Below, piece after piece: positions 8,283 to 17,274 of a DNA stretch of 64,000 nt; position 1 is the stretch's first letter, and every line of letters begins with the position of its first letter. Source of the DNA: CAZCBN01 sp964496975 (lineage in GTDB: Bacteria; Planctomycetota; Phycisphaerae; Phycisphaerales; UBA1924). Below the pieces are notes generated by a model, which ran no database searches, was not told the DNA's origin, and worked only from the letters and a program-made list of their open reading frames with translations. The stretch spans positions 1-64,000 of the forward strand of contig CAZCBN010000003.1 of NCBI GenBank assembly GCA_964496975.1, written 5' to 3'. The position numbers were made by a program, and so were the translations under genes.

Positions 8283-10343
8283 ATGCCGCGTGATATCCCC
8301 GTTGGAAACGGCGATCTCCTGATCACCTTTGACGACCTGTATCGGGTTCGGGATTTGTACTACCCGCGTGTCGGGCGGCACAACCACACCGCGGGCCACG
8401 CCCAGCGCTTCGGCGTCTGGGCCGACGGGCAGTTCGCGTGGGTGAGCGACAAGTCGTGGCAGCGGACGCTGCGCTACAAGCGCGACACGCTGGTGACGGA
8501 GGTCGTGCTGCGGAACGAGTCGCTCGGCCTCGAGGTGGTGTGCCACGACTGCGTGGACTTCCACGAGCCGGTGTACTTCCGCAAGTCGATCGTGCGCGAC
8601 CTGTCGGGCCGTCGGCGGGACGTGCGGCTCTTCTTCCACTTGGACTTCTCGATCAACGGCAGCCCGGTGGGCGACACGGCGAACTACGACCCCCAGACGT
8701 TCTCGGTCGTGCTGTACAAGGACGCGAGCTACTTCCTCGTGAACGCGTGCGACGCGCACAAGTGCGGCATCGACCACTGGGCGATCGGGCACAAGCGCGT
8801 GGGCACGGCCGAGGGGACGTGGCGCGACGCCGAGGACGGCGTGCTGGGGCGGAACGCCATCAGCCAGGGCAGCGTCGACACGACGGTCGGCTTCAACATG
8901 GAGGTGCCGCCGAACGGGGAGAGCAGCGTCATCTCCTGGATCGCCTGCGGCAGCAGCTACGCCGACGTGCGCGACCGCAACGCCCGCATCTGGACCAAGG
9001 GCCCCGAGCGCATGATCGCGCGGACCGAGGCCTACTGGAAGCTGTGGGCGAAGAAGGAGCCCATCAACGCCCACCCGCTGCCCGAGCGGGTGCAGGACCT
9101 GATGACGCGCAGCCAGCTCATCGTGCGCACGCAGATCGACAACGGCGGGGCGATCATCGCGGCGAACGACAGCGATATCACTCAGTTCGGCGGCGACCAC
9201 TATTCGTACTGCTGGATGCGCGACGGGGCGCTCGTCGCCCACAGCCTCGTGCTGTGCGGGCAGAGCGAGCTGAGCCGCAGCTTCTTCCGCTACGCCGAGC
9301 GGTGCATCAACGACGACGGCTACTTCCTGCACAAGTACACGCCCGAGGGCCATCTGGCGAGCAGCTGGCACCCCTGGACGCTCGACGGCCAGCGGGTGCT
9401 GCCCATTCAGCAGGACGAAACGGCCCTCACCGTATGGGCCCTGCGGCAGCACTTTGAGACCTTCCGCGACGTGGAGTTCATCAAGCCGCTGTACAGCCGG
9501 CTGGTCGCGCGGCCCGCGGAGTGGATGCTCGCCTACCGCGACCACAACGGCCTGCCCAAGCCCTCGTGGGACCTGTGGGAAGAGCGGCGGGGCGTGCACA
9601 CCTTCACGGTCGCCAGCACCATCGGCGCGCTGCACGCCGCGGCGGCGTTCGCCGAGGACTTCGGCGAGAAGGACCGGGCCGCGGCCTTCCGCGAGGGCGC
9701 GGAGCGCATGAAGGGCGCGCTGAAGCGGCACATGTGGAACGCGGAGCAGCGCCGCTTCGCCCGCATGGTGACGCCGCTGGAGGACGGGACCTACCGCCTG
9801 GACATGACGCCGGACAGCGCGAACTTCGCGCTGTTCGCCATCGCCGGCTTCGACGTGCGGGACCCCGACATCGAGAACGAGATGCGCGAGCTGCGCCGGC
9901 GGACGTGGGTGAACACCCCGGTCGGCGGCTGCGCCCGCTACCGCCTCGACTACTACCACCAGGTGGAGAGCGAGCAGATCGACAAGGTGCCGGGCAACCC
10001 GTGGGTGATCTGCACGCTGTGGCAGGCGCTGTACGAGATCGAGCGGGCCCAGACGCTGGACGAGCTGCGGCAGAACGCCGTCCCGCTGCTGGAGTGGTGC
10101 TGCGACCGGGCGCACGCCAGCGGCACGCTCGCCGAGCAGTACCACCCGTACACGGCCGCGCCGATCTCCGTCAGCCCGCTGACATGGTCGCACGCGACGT
10201 TCGCGAGCGCGTGCGTGCAGTACCTCGCCAAGCACGAGCAACTGGTGCGGCAGAGCATCAACCAGGCGGGCAAGCAGACGCACCTGGCCCGCGACACCGA
10301 CGAGCCCCCGGCCGTGACCGATGCGGCGAAGAAGGTCGGGTAA
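8283..10343 (+). CDS. Glycoside hydrolase family 15 (glucoamylase-like) enzyme
   Basis: This is a 686-residue GH15-type protein. The N-terminal part (about 1-270) is the beta-sandwich typical of prokaryotic glucoamylases. The C-terminal (alpha/alpha)6 barrel has YCWMRDGALVAHS near residue 310, the general acid Glu in WDLWEERRGVHTF near 432, and the second catalytic Glu in EQYHPYTAAP near 618. Such enzymes release glucose from alpha-1,4 glucans or act on trehalose or dextrin. No signal peptide is seen from the ATG at 8283, so it is probably cytoplasmic. The frame stays open upstream without similarity, and starting there would run toward the divergent dockerin gene. Substrate is not predictable from sequence alone. 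Confidence 0.9.
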   Translation: MPRDIPVGNGDLLITFDDLYRVRDLYYPRVGRHNHTAGHAQRFGVWADGQFAWVSDKSWQRTLRYKRDTLVTEVVLRNESLGLEVVCHDCVDFHEPVYFRKSIVRDLSGRRRDVRLFFHLDFSINGSPVGDTANYDPQTFSVVLYKDASYFLVNACDAHKCGIDHWAIGHKRVGTAEGTWRDAEDGVLGRNAISQGSVDTTVGFNMEVPPNGESSVISWIACGSSYADVRDRNARIWTKGPERMIARTEAYWKLWAKKEPINAHPLPERVQDLMTRSQLIVRTQIDNGGAIIAANDSDITQFGGDHYSYCWMRDGALVAHSLVLCGQSELSRSFFRYAERCINDDGYFLHKYTPEGHLASSWHPWTLDGQRVLPIQQDETALTVWALRQHFETFRDVEFIKPLYSRLVARPAEWMLAYRDHNGLPKPSWDLWEERRGVHTFTVASTIGALHAAAAFAEDFGEKDRAAAFREGAERMKGALKRHMWNAEQRRFARMVTPLEDGTYRLDMTPDSANFALFAIAGFDVRDPDIENEMRELRRRTWVNTPVGGCARYRLDYYHQVESEQIDKVPGNPWVICTLWQALYEIERAQTLDELRQNAVPLLEWCCDRAHASGTLAEQYHPYTAAPISVSPLTWSHATFASACVQYLAKHEQLVRQSINQAGKQTHLARDTDEPPAVTDAAKKVG

Positions 10344-10405
10344 CCGGCCTCGGACCGCGGCTGCGTGCAGCGGGCAGCGGGCAGCGTGCAGCGGGCGGCG
10401 AGCGG

Positions 10406-11686
10406 CTACTTGTAGCGCACCTGCCCCTTGCCCTTCATCACCTTGCCCACGACGTGCACGCGTTCGCCGAGCTTTTCCAGGCGTTCGGCGACGCTCTCCG
10501 CGAACGTCGGCCGGACGATGAGGCAGAACCCCAGGCCCATGTTGAAGACGCGCTCCATCTCCTCGTCGGAGACGTTGCCGTGCCGCTGCAGGTACGGGAA
10601 GACCGGGGGCACGGGCCAACTGCCGCGCTTGATGACCACGTCGACGCCCGGGTGCAGGGCCCGCTCCAGGTTTCCGACGAGGCCGCTGCCGGTGATGTGG
10701 GCCATGCCGGTGACGATCTTCTTCACGCGGTAGGCCCGCAGCAGGCGGACGATGCTCTGGGCGTAAATGCGGGTGGGCGTCAGCAGCACCTCGCCGAGGA
10801 TGGGGCCCTCGGGCGTCGCCGCCTCGGCGGCGGCAGACTTCTTCGTGCGGCGCGGTGCGGCCGTGGGGGCCGGCGCGGGCTCGTACCCCCACCACTCCAG
10901 GCCGGGGGAGCCCGCAAGCTCGGGCACGCGGGCGTGCAGGTCCAGGCCGGCGTGCTTCACGATGGAGCGGACGAGGGTGTAGCCGTTGCTGTGGACGCCG
11001 TCGCTGCCGAGGCCGAGGACGACGTCGCCCGGCTCGACGCGGGTGCTGTCGGTGGCGCGGGCGAGCTCGACGACGCCCACGCAGAAGCCGGCGAGGTCGA
11101 GGTCGCCGGGGGCGTACATGTCCGTCATCTCGGCCGTTTCGCCGCCGATGAGCGCGGCCCCGGCCCGCTTGCAGCCCTCGCAAATGCCCGCCACGACGCG
11201 CTGCAGCACCGCCGAATCCACGCGGTGCACGGCGATGTAATCCAAAAACAGCAGCGGCTCGGCCCCCTCCACGACGAGGTCGTTGACGTTCATGCCGACG
11301 AGGTCGACGCCGACGGGCTCGTAGTAGCGCGGGTCGTGCTTGCCGAGTTCGACGGCGAGCTTGAGCTTGGTGCCCACGCCGTCGCAGCAGGCGACGAGGA
11401 CGGGGTCCTTGTAGTTGTGCTTGAAGAGGGCCTCGTTGTAGTCCAGCCGCAGCAGGCCCGCGAAGCCGCCGGGGCGGTCAAGCACGCGGGCGCCGTGGGT
11501 GCGGCGCATCATGCCGACGAGGGAGTCGGTGAAGGTGTCCTTGGCCTCAAGGTTGACCCCGGCGGAGGCGTAGGTGAGGCCGGGGGTGTCGGCGCGTTCG
11601 CGGGCGGTGCGCGTGGCGTGGCCGTTGCGGGGGCGGCGGCTGCGGGGAGGGGCGGAGTCGTCGGGGGTTGGGCGGGCGTCGGGCAT
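10406..11686 (-). CDS. purM: Phosphoribosylformylglycinamidine cyclo-ligase (AIR synthase)
   Basis: This is a 426-residue protein for the fifth step of purine synthesis: ATP-dependent ring closure of FGAM to AIR. The family core is clear: TYASAGVNLEAKD at the N-terminus, ACCDGVGTKLKLA, VGVDLVGMNVNDLVV, ALIGGETAEM, and GLGSDGVHSNGYTLVR. It is longer than the usual 345 because of an N-terminal Pro/Arg-rich extension of about 35 residues and an Ala/Pro/Lys-rich insert near nucleotides 10800-10890 just before GPILGEVLLTPTRIY. The start at 11686 is the first ATG after upstream low-complexity sequence; a later start would remove the extension. The C-terminal half is the ATP-binding AIRS_C fold. Confidence 0.94.
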   Translation of the reverse strand: MPDARPTPDDSAPPRSRRPRNGHATRTARERADTPGLTYASAGVNLEAKDTFTDSLVGMMRRTHGARVLDRPGGFAGLLRLDYNEALFKHNYKDPVLVACCDGVGTKLKLAVELGKHDPRYYEPVGVDLVGMNVNDLVVEGAEPLLFLDYIAVHRVDSAVLQRVVAGICEGCKRAGAALIGGETAEMTDMYAPGDLDLAGFCVGVVELARATDSTRVEPGDVVLGLGSDGVHSNGYTLVRSIVKHAGLDLHARVPELAGSPGLEWWGYEPAPAPTAAPRRTKKSAAAEAATPEGPILGEVLLTPTRIYAQSIVRLLRAYRVKKIVTGMAHITGSGLVGNLERALHPGVDVVIKRGSWPVPPVFPYLQRHGNVSDEEMERVFNMGLGFCLIVRPTFAESVAERLEKLGERVHVVGKVMKGKGQVRYK

Positions 11687-11744
11687 GGCGGGCGATGATA
11701 CGGGAGGCGCCCCGCAGACCGGCGTCGCGGGCAACGCCCTCGCC

Positions 11745-13607
11745 TCAGCCGGGGCCCTGCGCCGTGCCCCGGGTCGCGTCGGCCTGCCCGGCCTCCGTGG
11801 CCGACACGCTCGGCACGCCCGCCCCGGCGGCGAGCGCGGCCTCGAACCGCTCCACGGCGGGCAGGACGGCGGCGGCGGCCCGCTGCACGTCCGGGTGCAC
11901 CCGCGTGCCCTTCGCCGCAACGCGCACGCGATCGGCAAACGGACGCAGCGGCCCCGCCCGGCGTTCGGGCGACGAGGGATTGAAGCTCATCGCGAGCTCC
12001 AAGAGCCAGGCCGGTACATCGCCCGAGGTCTCGCCCGAGGTGTCGGAGTGCTCGGCGGCGATCCGCTCCGCCACGGCAACGACGGACTCGGCGTGCTGCG
12101 CGCACAACTCCTGAAAGTCCACGCGTTCCTGGTACGACGCGGCCTGGTACGACGCGACACCCGTGCGAAACTCGTCGAGCCGGTTTGGGGCAAAGGCGGC
12201 GATGGCGCGGGTCTTGGCGACTTGACCGGCGTTTGAGGCCAAGGCCTTGGCAAGGTCCTCGGCGATCCACTGTTCAACTCGCTCACGCTCCGCCTCGGTC
12301 ACAGTGTTGTTGGCGAGGTACTCCTCGCGCCACTGCTTGCTCGCCATGTGACGGTCGAACTCGGACCGGATCGACTCGGCGACGCTCCAGAACGCAGCGA
12401 CCCAGCGAGCGCGGACGGGCCCGGGAAGATCCGCTCGCGCCGCGAGGCGGCCGATCGCTTCCAACGCTCCGAGGGCCGCGGGGCCACGGCGCTCGAGAAC
12501 GCGAATGAGGTAGTAGGGATCCCGCTCCGGGTGAGCTTCCATCGCGGCGGCGATGAGCGGCACGATGGAATCCGGGGCGCGCTCCATGGCGCTCCAGCCG
12601 TCGTTCCTTTCGCGGTAGACAAACTCTACGGCGGCCTCGTGGAGTTCGGTCATCTGGTCGTAGCCGTCATCACTATTGAGGTCACCGATCGCGCGAGCGA
12701 TGAGCCTGTGCAGCGGGTCGCGCTCGTTCGTACCCATTAGTTCGAGCACACGGCGTCGGCCCTCCGGCCCAAGGCGGCACATCGCCTGCACAGCGTTGAA
12801 GTCATCCCAGTTTTGACCATGACGCACGACCTGCTCAAGCAACTCCATGTCGGCGGACGTTGCGAACTGGATGATGAACCGCGCCTCGTCATACTTGGCT
12901 TCCCCCTTCGCGTTCAAGAGCGACGCGCCCGCGATCCGGACGAGATCCGGCTGGAGAAACTTCAGTCGTGGCTTGGTCTCCATAAGGCGTTCGAGGTCAC
13001 GTATGGGGATGCTGATTACCCCCGAACGCAGATTGTCGGCCACGGCCCGGAGCTCCTCATCCGTCACGTCGATACTGAAGAGCGTTGAAAAGGCATCGAG
13101 TCCCCCGGAATCCAGCGGGCCGGGCCCGCGCAGTTCGGCGAGCAGCTTTTCGCGCACGGCGGCCCGCGTCCGGGCGTCGAGCGAGCCCTTCCTGATGGCC
13201 GTGTTCACACGCGTGGAGATGCGCCAGTCGTCCGTCTTCTTCCAGATTTCGACCTGCCAGGACATCGGCAGCAGCGACGCCCAGCCGCCCGAGAGGGTTT
13301 CGAGGCGGGCGGTGGCCACGCCGGACGCGATCAATAGCAGCACGCCCATCGCCGCGAAGGCCTTGGTCGCGCGGGTGCGCATCGTGCTGAGGTGGAACTC
13401 GGACTTCGCCTGCCGGCCGCACTCTGTGCAGCGCAGGTCGGGCGTGGCGGACATGTCGTAGCCGCAGCGGCGGCACCGGCGCCGGCCGGGCTTGCTGAGC
13501 CGCGGCGCGAGCCACGCAAGCATGAAGAACATGCCGGCGGCGGACGCGCCCAGCAACGCGGAAATCATGAGCGTGATGCCCAGGGGCGAATACTGCGGAA
13601 ATGGCAT
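11745..13607 (-). CDS. Large membrane-anchored protein with N-terminal zinc-ribbon signature
   Basis: This is a 620-residue protein. Its N-terminus has a hydrophobic helix (about 10-33), then four cysteines at 45, 48, 60 and 63 (CRRC and CTEC), then a second hydrophobic helix (about 82-98). The remaining 500 residues are mainly alpha-helical with repeated leucine/acidic patterns that may be HEAT-like, but I cannot name a domain. The zinc-ribbon-like block resembles that in the gene at 1019-1633. The start at 13607 places the first helix at the N-terminus. It ends 58 bases before purM begins on the same strand, so the two may be co-transcribed. Local GC is below that of purM. Confidence 0.7.
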   Translation of the reverse strand: MPFPQYSPLGITLMISALLGASAAGMFFMLAWLAPRLSKPGRRRCRRCGYDMSATPDLRCTECGRQAKSEFHLSTMRTRATKAFAAMGVLLLIASGVATARLETLSGGWASLLPMSWQVEIWKKTDDWRISTRVNTAIRKGSLDARTRAAVREKLLAELRGPGPLDSGGLDAFSTLFSIDVTDEELRAVADNLRSGVISIPIRDLERLMETKPRLKFLQPDLVRIAGASLLNAKGEAKYDEARFIIQFATSADMELLEQVVRHGQNWDDFNAVQAMCRLGPEGRRRVLELMGTNERDPLHRLIARAIGDLNSDDGYDQMTELHEAAVEFVYRERNDGWSAMERAPDSIVPLIAAAMEAHPERDPYYLIRVLERRGPAALGALEAIGRLAARADLPGPVRARWVAAFWSVAESIRSEFDRHMASKQWREEYLANNTVTEAERERVEQWIAEDLAKALASNAGQVAKTRAIAAFAPNRLDEFRTGVASYQAASYQERVDFQELCAQHAESVVAVAERIAAEHSDTSGETSGDVPAWLLELAMSFNPSSPERRAGPLRPFADRVRVAAKGTRVHPDVQRAAAAVLPAVERFEAALAAGAGVPSVSATEAGQADATRGTAQGPG

Positions 13608-13828
13608 GTTCCAAACCCTCCGCGGGGAGTTTATCACGGAACCTCTGTGAAGTGTCGCGCGTGGCGCTGCTTTGCGCGCAGGACGCACCAACGGCGCGCA
13701 GGACGAGCCGATGCCTCATTGGGCGCGGCGCGAGACCTTGTATGTCTATTGCCTGCGGGTTGACGGCGTGGACCCGCAGGACCGTATCGCGAAGGTTGAC
13801 ATGCCGGGGGCTTCCGAGGGCCACCGGA

Positions 13829-14551
13829 TTACATGGGCCGTCGGCCCTCGACCGCCAGGCCGCCGTCGTTGACGCGCACGGGGAGTTCGACCTTGTCGAT
13901 GAAGGGGAGGTCGCTCTCGTGCAGGCCGCGGCGGCGGCAGTTGGTGAAGCCGGCTTCTTCCATCAGCAGGATGAGGCTGCGCTCGTCGTACATCTGCTTG
14001 TGGCTTCGGTAGTCGTAAAGGGCGCGGTAGAGGCGGACGGGGAGGGAGCCGGGCCAGGGTTGCTCTTTGCGCAGCATGAGGCGCTTGTTGACGAGGCGGC
14101 CGGGGTCGGGCTCTTGGTGCTGGTCGGGGGCTTGGTCGGGCGGGAGGGCGTTGAGGCGGTTGTACTCACTGATGATGTGCGCGAGGTCTGGGACGAGGGT
14201 GCGGCAGACGCCGCCGGGCTTGGTGACGCGGTAGCACTCCTTGAGCATGCGGAGGGCCTCGGTGCGGTAGAGGTGTTCCACGGTGTGGCTGCTGTAGGTG
14301 CCGTCGAAGGTGTGGTCGGGGTAGGGGAGTTTTTTGCGCAGGTCGTGGAAGACGATGTTTTCGGGCCAGGTGGTCTCGGCGGTGTCCTTGGGCATGAGGC
14401 GGAGGGCGCCGAGGACGGCGCGCAGGGCCTTGCGCTGGCCGAGGAGGGCGTTCCAGGAGCCGTCGAGGTTGGTCCATTCCGGGGGCGCGATCTGGCCGCA
14501 GCCGAGGTGGAGGAGCCGGGGGGAGCTGTTTTCGGCGGGCGGGGGTGGCAC
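13829..14551 (-). CDS. Class I SAM-dependent methyltransferase
   Basis: The core begins LLHLGCGQIAPPEWTNLDGS, a degenerate GxGxG SAM-binding motif. It continues with FHDLRKKLPYPDHTFDGTYSSHTVEHL and ML.ECYRVTKPGG, the layout of Methyltransf_11-type proteins that often act in surface-glycan or small-molecule pathways. The substrate is unknown. The start is uncertain. I chose a GTG at 14551 with GGAG upstream, giving 240 residues. The frame is open to an ATG at 14782, but the extra 77 residues are proline/serine low complexity and would reach the divergent metK start. The C-terminus (FIDKVELPVRVNDGGLAVEG) is well formed. Confidence 0.8.
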   Translation of the reverse strand: MPPPPAENSSPRLLHLGCGQIAPPEWTNLDGSWNALLGQRKALRAVLGALRLMPKDTAETTWPENIVFHDLRKKLPYPDHTFDGTYSSHTVEHLYRTEALRMLKECYRVTKPGGVCRTLVPDLAHIISEYNRLNALPPDQAPDQHQEPDPGRLVNKRLMLRKEQPWPGSLPVRLYRALYDYRSHKQMYDERSLILLMEEAGFTNCRRRGLHESDLPFIDKVELPVRVNDGGLAVEGRRPM

Positions 14552-14783
14552 GGGGGGAGTCTCCGGCGGTGGGGTCGGGCGCGGGAGGGTATTGGCGCTA
14601 CGATCGGCGTGCTTGATCCGCAGATCCGGATGAACGGATGAACGCGGACGGATCGGGCCCCACGGGCCGCTGCGGCGGGCGGATGGGGGCGGGGGGTTGG
14701 GCGGCGAGCGAGGCCGCTCCGGGGTATCGTCGGCACTTGGCCGGGGCGGATGCACCCCGGGGACCAGCGAGGAGTACAGCACG

Positions 14784-15983
14784 ATGGCCGAGTCTCACCT
14801 GTTCACGTCCGAGTCGGTGTCGATGGGCCACCCGGACAAGGTCTGCGACCAGATCTCCGACGCGATCCTGGACGCGATGCTCGCGGACGACCCGCACAGC
14901 CGCGTGGCGGTGGAGACGCTTGCCGCGACGGGGCTCGTGGTGGTGGCGGGCGAGGTGACGACGAACACGTACGTGAGCATCCCCGACCTTGTGCGCGAGA
15001 CGGTGCGGGAGATCGGGTACACGTCGGGCGACATGCGGTTTGACTGCGAGAGCTGCGCGGTGCTGGTGGCGTTGAACAAGCAGAGCAACGACATCGCGAT
15101 GGGCGTGGACCGCGAGGGCGCGGGCGACCAGGGGATGATGTTCGGCTACGCGTGCCGCGACACCGAGGAGCTGATGCCGCTGGCGATCCAGCTGAGCCAC
15201 CGGCTGGTGGAGCGCCAGGCGTACGTGCGTCGGGAGGGGATCGTCCCCGGGCTGCGGCCGGACGCGAAGAGCCAGGTGACGGTGGAGTACACGGGGCGCA
15301 AGCCGAAGGCCGTGGACACGGTGGTGCTGTCGACGCAGCACGACCCGACGTGGAACGAGCGGCAGGGGCAGCTCAAGAAGGAAGTCACCGAGCACGTCAT
15401 CAAGCCGGTGCTGGGGGACCTGTGGAACCCGGGCATCAAGGTGCACGTGAACCCGACGGGTCGGTTCGAGATCGGCGGGCCGCACGGCGACACGGGCCTG
15501 ACGGGGCGGAAGATCATCGTGGACACGTACGGCGGCAAGGGGCGGCACGGCGGCGGGGCCTTCAGCGGCAAGGACCCGACGAAGGTGGACCGCTCGGCCG
15601 CGTACATGGCCCGGTACATCGCGAAGAACGTGGTCGCGGCGGGGCTTGCCGAGGAGTGCGAGATCCAGCTCTCGTACGCCATCGGCGTGGCCGAGCCGAC
15701 GAGCGTGTACGTGACCACCTACGGCACGGAGACGGTTTCGCCCGAGAAGATCAGCAAGGCGGTGCGCGAGACGTTCAACCTGACGCCGCGGGGGATCATC
15801 GAGTCGCTGCAGCTGCGCAAGCCCATCTACGGCACGACGGCGCGGCACGGGCACTTCGGGCGGAAGCCGTACGAGGGCTCGTACTTCGACCCGGTCAAGC
15901 GCGAGCACCGCTCGACGAAGCAGCAGTTCTTCACCTGGGAGCGCACGGACAAGGTGGACGCGCTGAAGAACGCGGCCCGCTGA
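14784..15983 (+). CDS. metK: S-adenosylmethionine synthetase
   Basis: This is a 399-residue cytoplasmic enzyme making S-adenosylmethionine from methionine and ATP. The ATP-site motif SVSMGHPDKVCDQISDAILD is at residues 11-30, with the catalytic His at 16. The hexapeptide GAGDQG, the phosphate loop GGGAFSGKDPTKVDRSAAY and the C-terminal GHFGR are all present. The start at 14784 has GAGGAG upstream and gives the standard family length. The gene ends inside the first copy of a 19-base tandem repeat that carries its stop codon. It is divergent from a SAM-dependent methyltransferase. Confidence 0.97.
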   Translation: MAESHLFTSESVSMGHPDKVCDQISDAILDAMLADDPHSRVAVETLAATGLVVVAGEVTTNTYVSIPDLVRETVREIGYTSGDMRFDCESCAVLVALNKQSNDIAMGVDREGAGDQGMMFGYACRDTEELMPLAIQLSHRLVERQAYVRREGIVPGLRPDAKSQVTVEYTGRKPKAVDTVVLSTQHDPTWNERQGQLKKEVTEHVIKPVLGDLWNPGIKVHVNPTGRFEIGGPHGDTGLTGRKIIVDTYGGKGRHGGGAFSGKDPTKVDRSAAYMARYIAKNVVAAGLAEECEIQLSYAIGVAEPTSVYVTTYGTETVSPEKISKAVRETFNLTPRGIIESLQLRKPIYGTTARHGHFGRKPYEGSYFDPVKREHRSTKQQFFTWERTDKVDALKNAAR

Positions 15984-16028
15984 GCCCCGTGCGGCCCGCT
16001 GAGCCCCGTGCGGCCCGCTGAGCCCCGT
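15972..16028. repeat. 19-base tandem repeat, three copies, overlapping the metK stop
   Basis: The unit GCGGCCCGCTGAGCCCCGT occurs three times head to tail, followed by a partial copy. The first copy contains the last codons and the TGA of metK. The 19-base length is not a multiple of three, so copy-number change leaves the metK protein unchanged only because the stop lies in copy one. Confidence 0.95.
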
Positions 16029-16101
16029 GCGGCCCCGTGCGGCCCCGCGGGGCCATCGGCGCCGGTGAGCGGTTGAGGCAATTGTGCGTTCGCCGCGCGG
16101 C

Positions 16102-16959
16102 TCACGCAACCGGCGGCGGCGCGTACAGGCCGTGCTGCGCGATGTACGCCGCGACGGCGGGGTACAGCGATGACGCTGGGCCCGGGTGGCTTGCGTGGCC
16201 GGCATGACCTGTACGGCGTGCACGCACGGCTGTTGCGCTCGCGTCGATCTGCGGCGCGGCGGTGCACACGGCGTGGTCCCAGCTGTCCAGCTCTTCGGGC
16301 GACCAGAAGCCCGACGCCGCCATTTCGGCGCGGAGCGTGGCCCGGTCGTGCAGCGGCGGTCGCAACACCACGACCGGCCGGGCGAGGGTCAGCATGCGTC
16401 GCGGCTCACGCCAGCGATGGAACGCGACGGCCTGATCGGCCCCGATGAGAAACGCCAGCGTCGCCGCGCTCCCCGCGGCGGCACGCGCCCGACGGAGCGT
16501 GTCGACCCAATACTGCGGCTCGGGCTGCGCGGTCAAGGCCGCGTCGGACACCGCGGACACCGCGGACACCGCAGACGCCGCGGACGTCGCGGACGCCGCG
16601 GACGCCGAGGCCGCGGCGCGGTCGAGCTCATCGGTCCACACCGCGGCCCGCGGGATGTCGGCCGCGATGAGGCGGAGCATCGCGACGCGGTGGGCGTCGG
16701 CCGCGGCGGGGGCGGTCGCCTTGTGCGGGCTGCGGGCGGCGGGGACGTAGACGAGCCACGCGCCGACGCCGAGCGCATGGTCCCGCGCCGCGACGGCGGG
16801 CTCGACATGCCCGCGGTGCGGCGGATCAAACGAGCCGCCGAAGAGCAGGACGTCGGCGCCGTCGGGCGCGGGCCAGGGCGTCGGCGCGACGCCGGGGGCC
16901 GGTGTCGCGAGCGGCCCGTCGCCCGCGGAGCCGGTGGGTTGGGGAGGAACTCCGACCAT
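16102..16959 (-). CDS. nadD: Nicotinate-nucleotide adenylyltransferase
   Basis: This is a 285-residue enzyme that joins nicotinate mononucleotide and ATP to give deamido-NAD. The nucleotidyltransferase signature GGSFDPPHRGHVE is at residues 41-53, with H48 and H51 as the HxxH pair. Later come PAARSPHK, QYWVDTLRRAR, FLIGADQAVAFHRW and the C-terminal ISSTxVR-like ASATAVRARR. Two parts are unusual: about 35 N-terminal Pro/Gly-rich residues, and an Ala/Ser insert coded by 9-base repeats (16546-16612) just before the PQYWVDTL motif. The C-terminal PAVAAYIAQHGLY matches family ends. It converges with metK. Confidence 0.9.
   Translation of the reverse strand: MVGVPPQPTGSAGDGPLATPAPGVAPTPWPAPDGADVLLFGGSFDPPHRGHVEPAVAARDHALGVGAWLVYVPAARSPHKATAPAAADAHRVAMLRLIAADIPRAAVWTDELDRAAASASAASATSAASAVSAVSAVSDAALTAQPEPQYWVDTLRRARAAAGSAATLAFLIGADQAVAFHRWREPRRMLTLARPVVVLRPPLHDRATLRAEMAASGFWSPEELDSWDHAVCTAAPQIDASATAVRARRTGHAGHASHPGPASSLYPAVAAYIAQHGLYAPPPVA
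16546..16612. repeat. 9-base tandem repeat inside nadD
   Basis: About seven diverged copies of a unit like GCGGACACC code an Ala/Ser/Val stretch in NadD on the minus strand. The unit length keeps the reading frame whatever the copy number. Confidence 0.85.
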
Positions 16960-17093
16960 CGGGTCATGATTGGTCGCCGGCCGAACCGCCGACGGGCGGC
17001 AGATCTCGCGCCGGCGCGAGAAGCGGCCGCTCGATCGGACTGGCCCGGCATGGGCGGTGGCTCTACCATCGGGTCCGCACCGCGGGGTGCGAC

Positions 17094-17168
17094 GGCCCCA
17101 TCGTCTAGCCTGGTCTAGGACACCAGGTTTTCATCCTGGTAACGAGGGTTCGAATCCCTCTGGGGTCA
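17094..17168 (+). tRNA. tRNA-Glu, anticodon TTC
   Basis: The 75 bases fold into a cloverleaf. The acceptor stem GGCCCCA pairs with TGGGGTC (one G-T wobble), the anticodon stem CCAGG/CCTGG encloses the loop TTTTCAT, and the T arm GAGGG-TTCGAAT-CCCTC is perfect. The anticodon at positions 34-36 is TTC, which reads GAA and GAG. The CCA end is not encoded; the base after the acceptor stem is A. A TACCAT at 17064-17069 could be the -10 of its promoter. Confidence 0.96.
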
Positions 17169-17274
17169 TTGGCTCTGATGTTCGACGCAGGCGGGCCGCG
17201 GCCGGTTGGCTCGCGTCGTCTTCCCGTCTGCTTCCGCCGCTCCCCGGCCCGGGGCTCCGCGGCCGCCGATGGAT

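Noticed and set aside
8124..11183. A 1019-codon open frame on the minus strand across the GH15 gene
   Set aside because: Its composition is Arg/Ala/Val low complexity and it also runs across purM in another frame. GH15 and purM are both strongly supported.
13608..13828. Short plus-strand frame (from about 13672) as a gene
   Set aside because: It has no ribosome site, contains a 12-base direct repeat, and ends inside the methyltransferase gene on the other strand.
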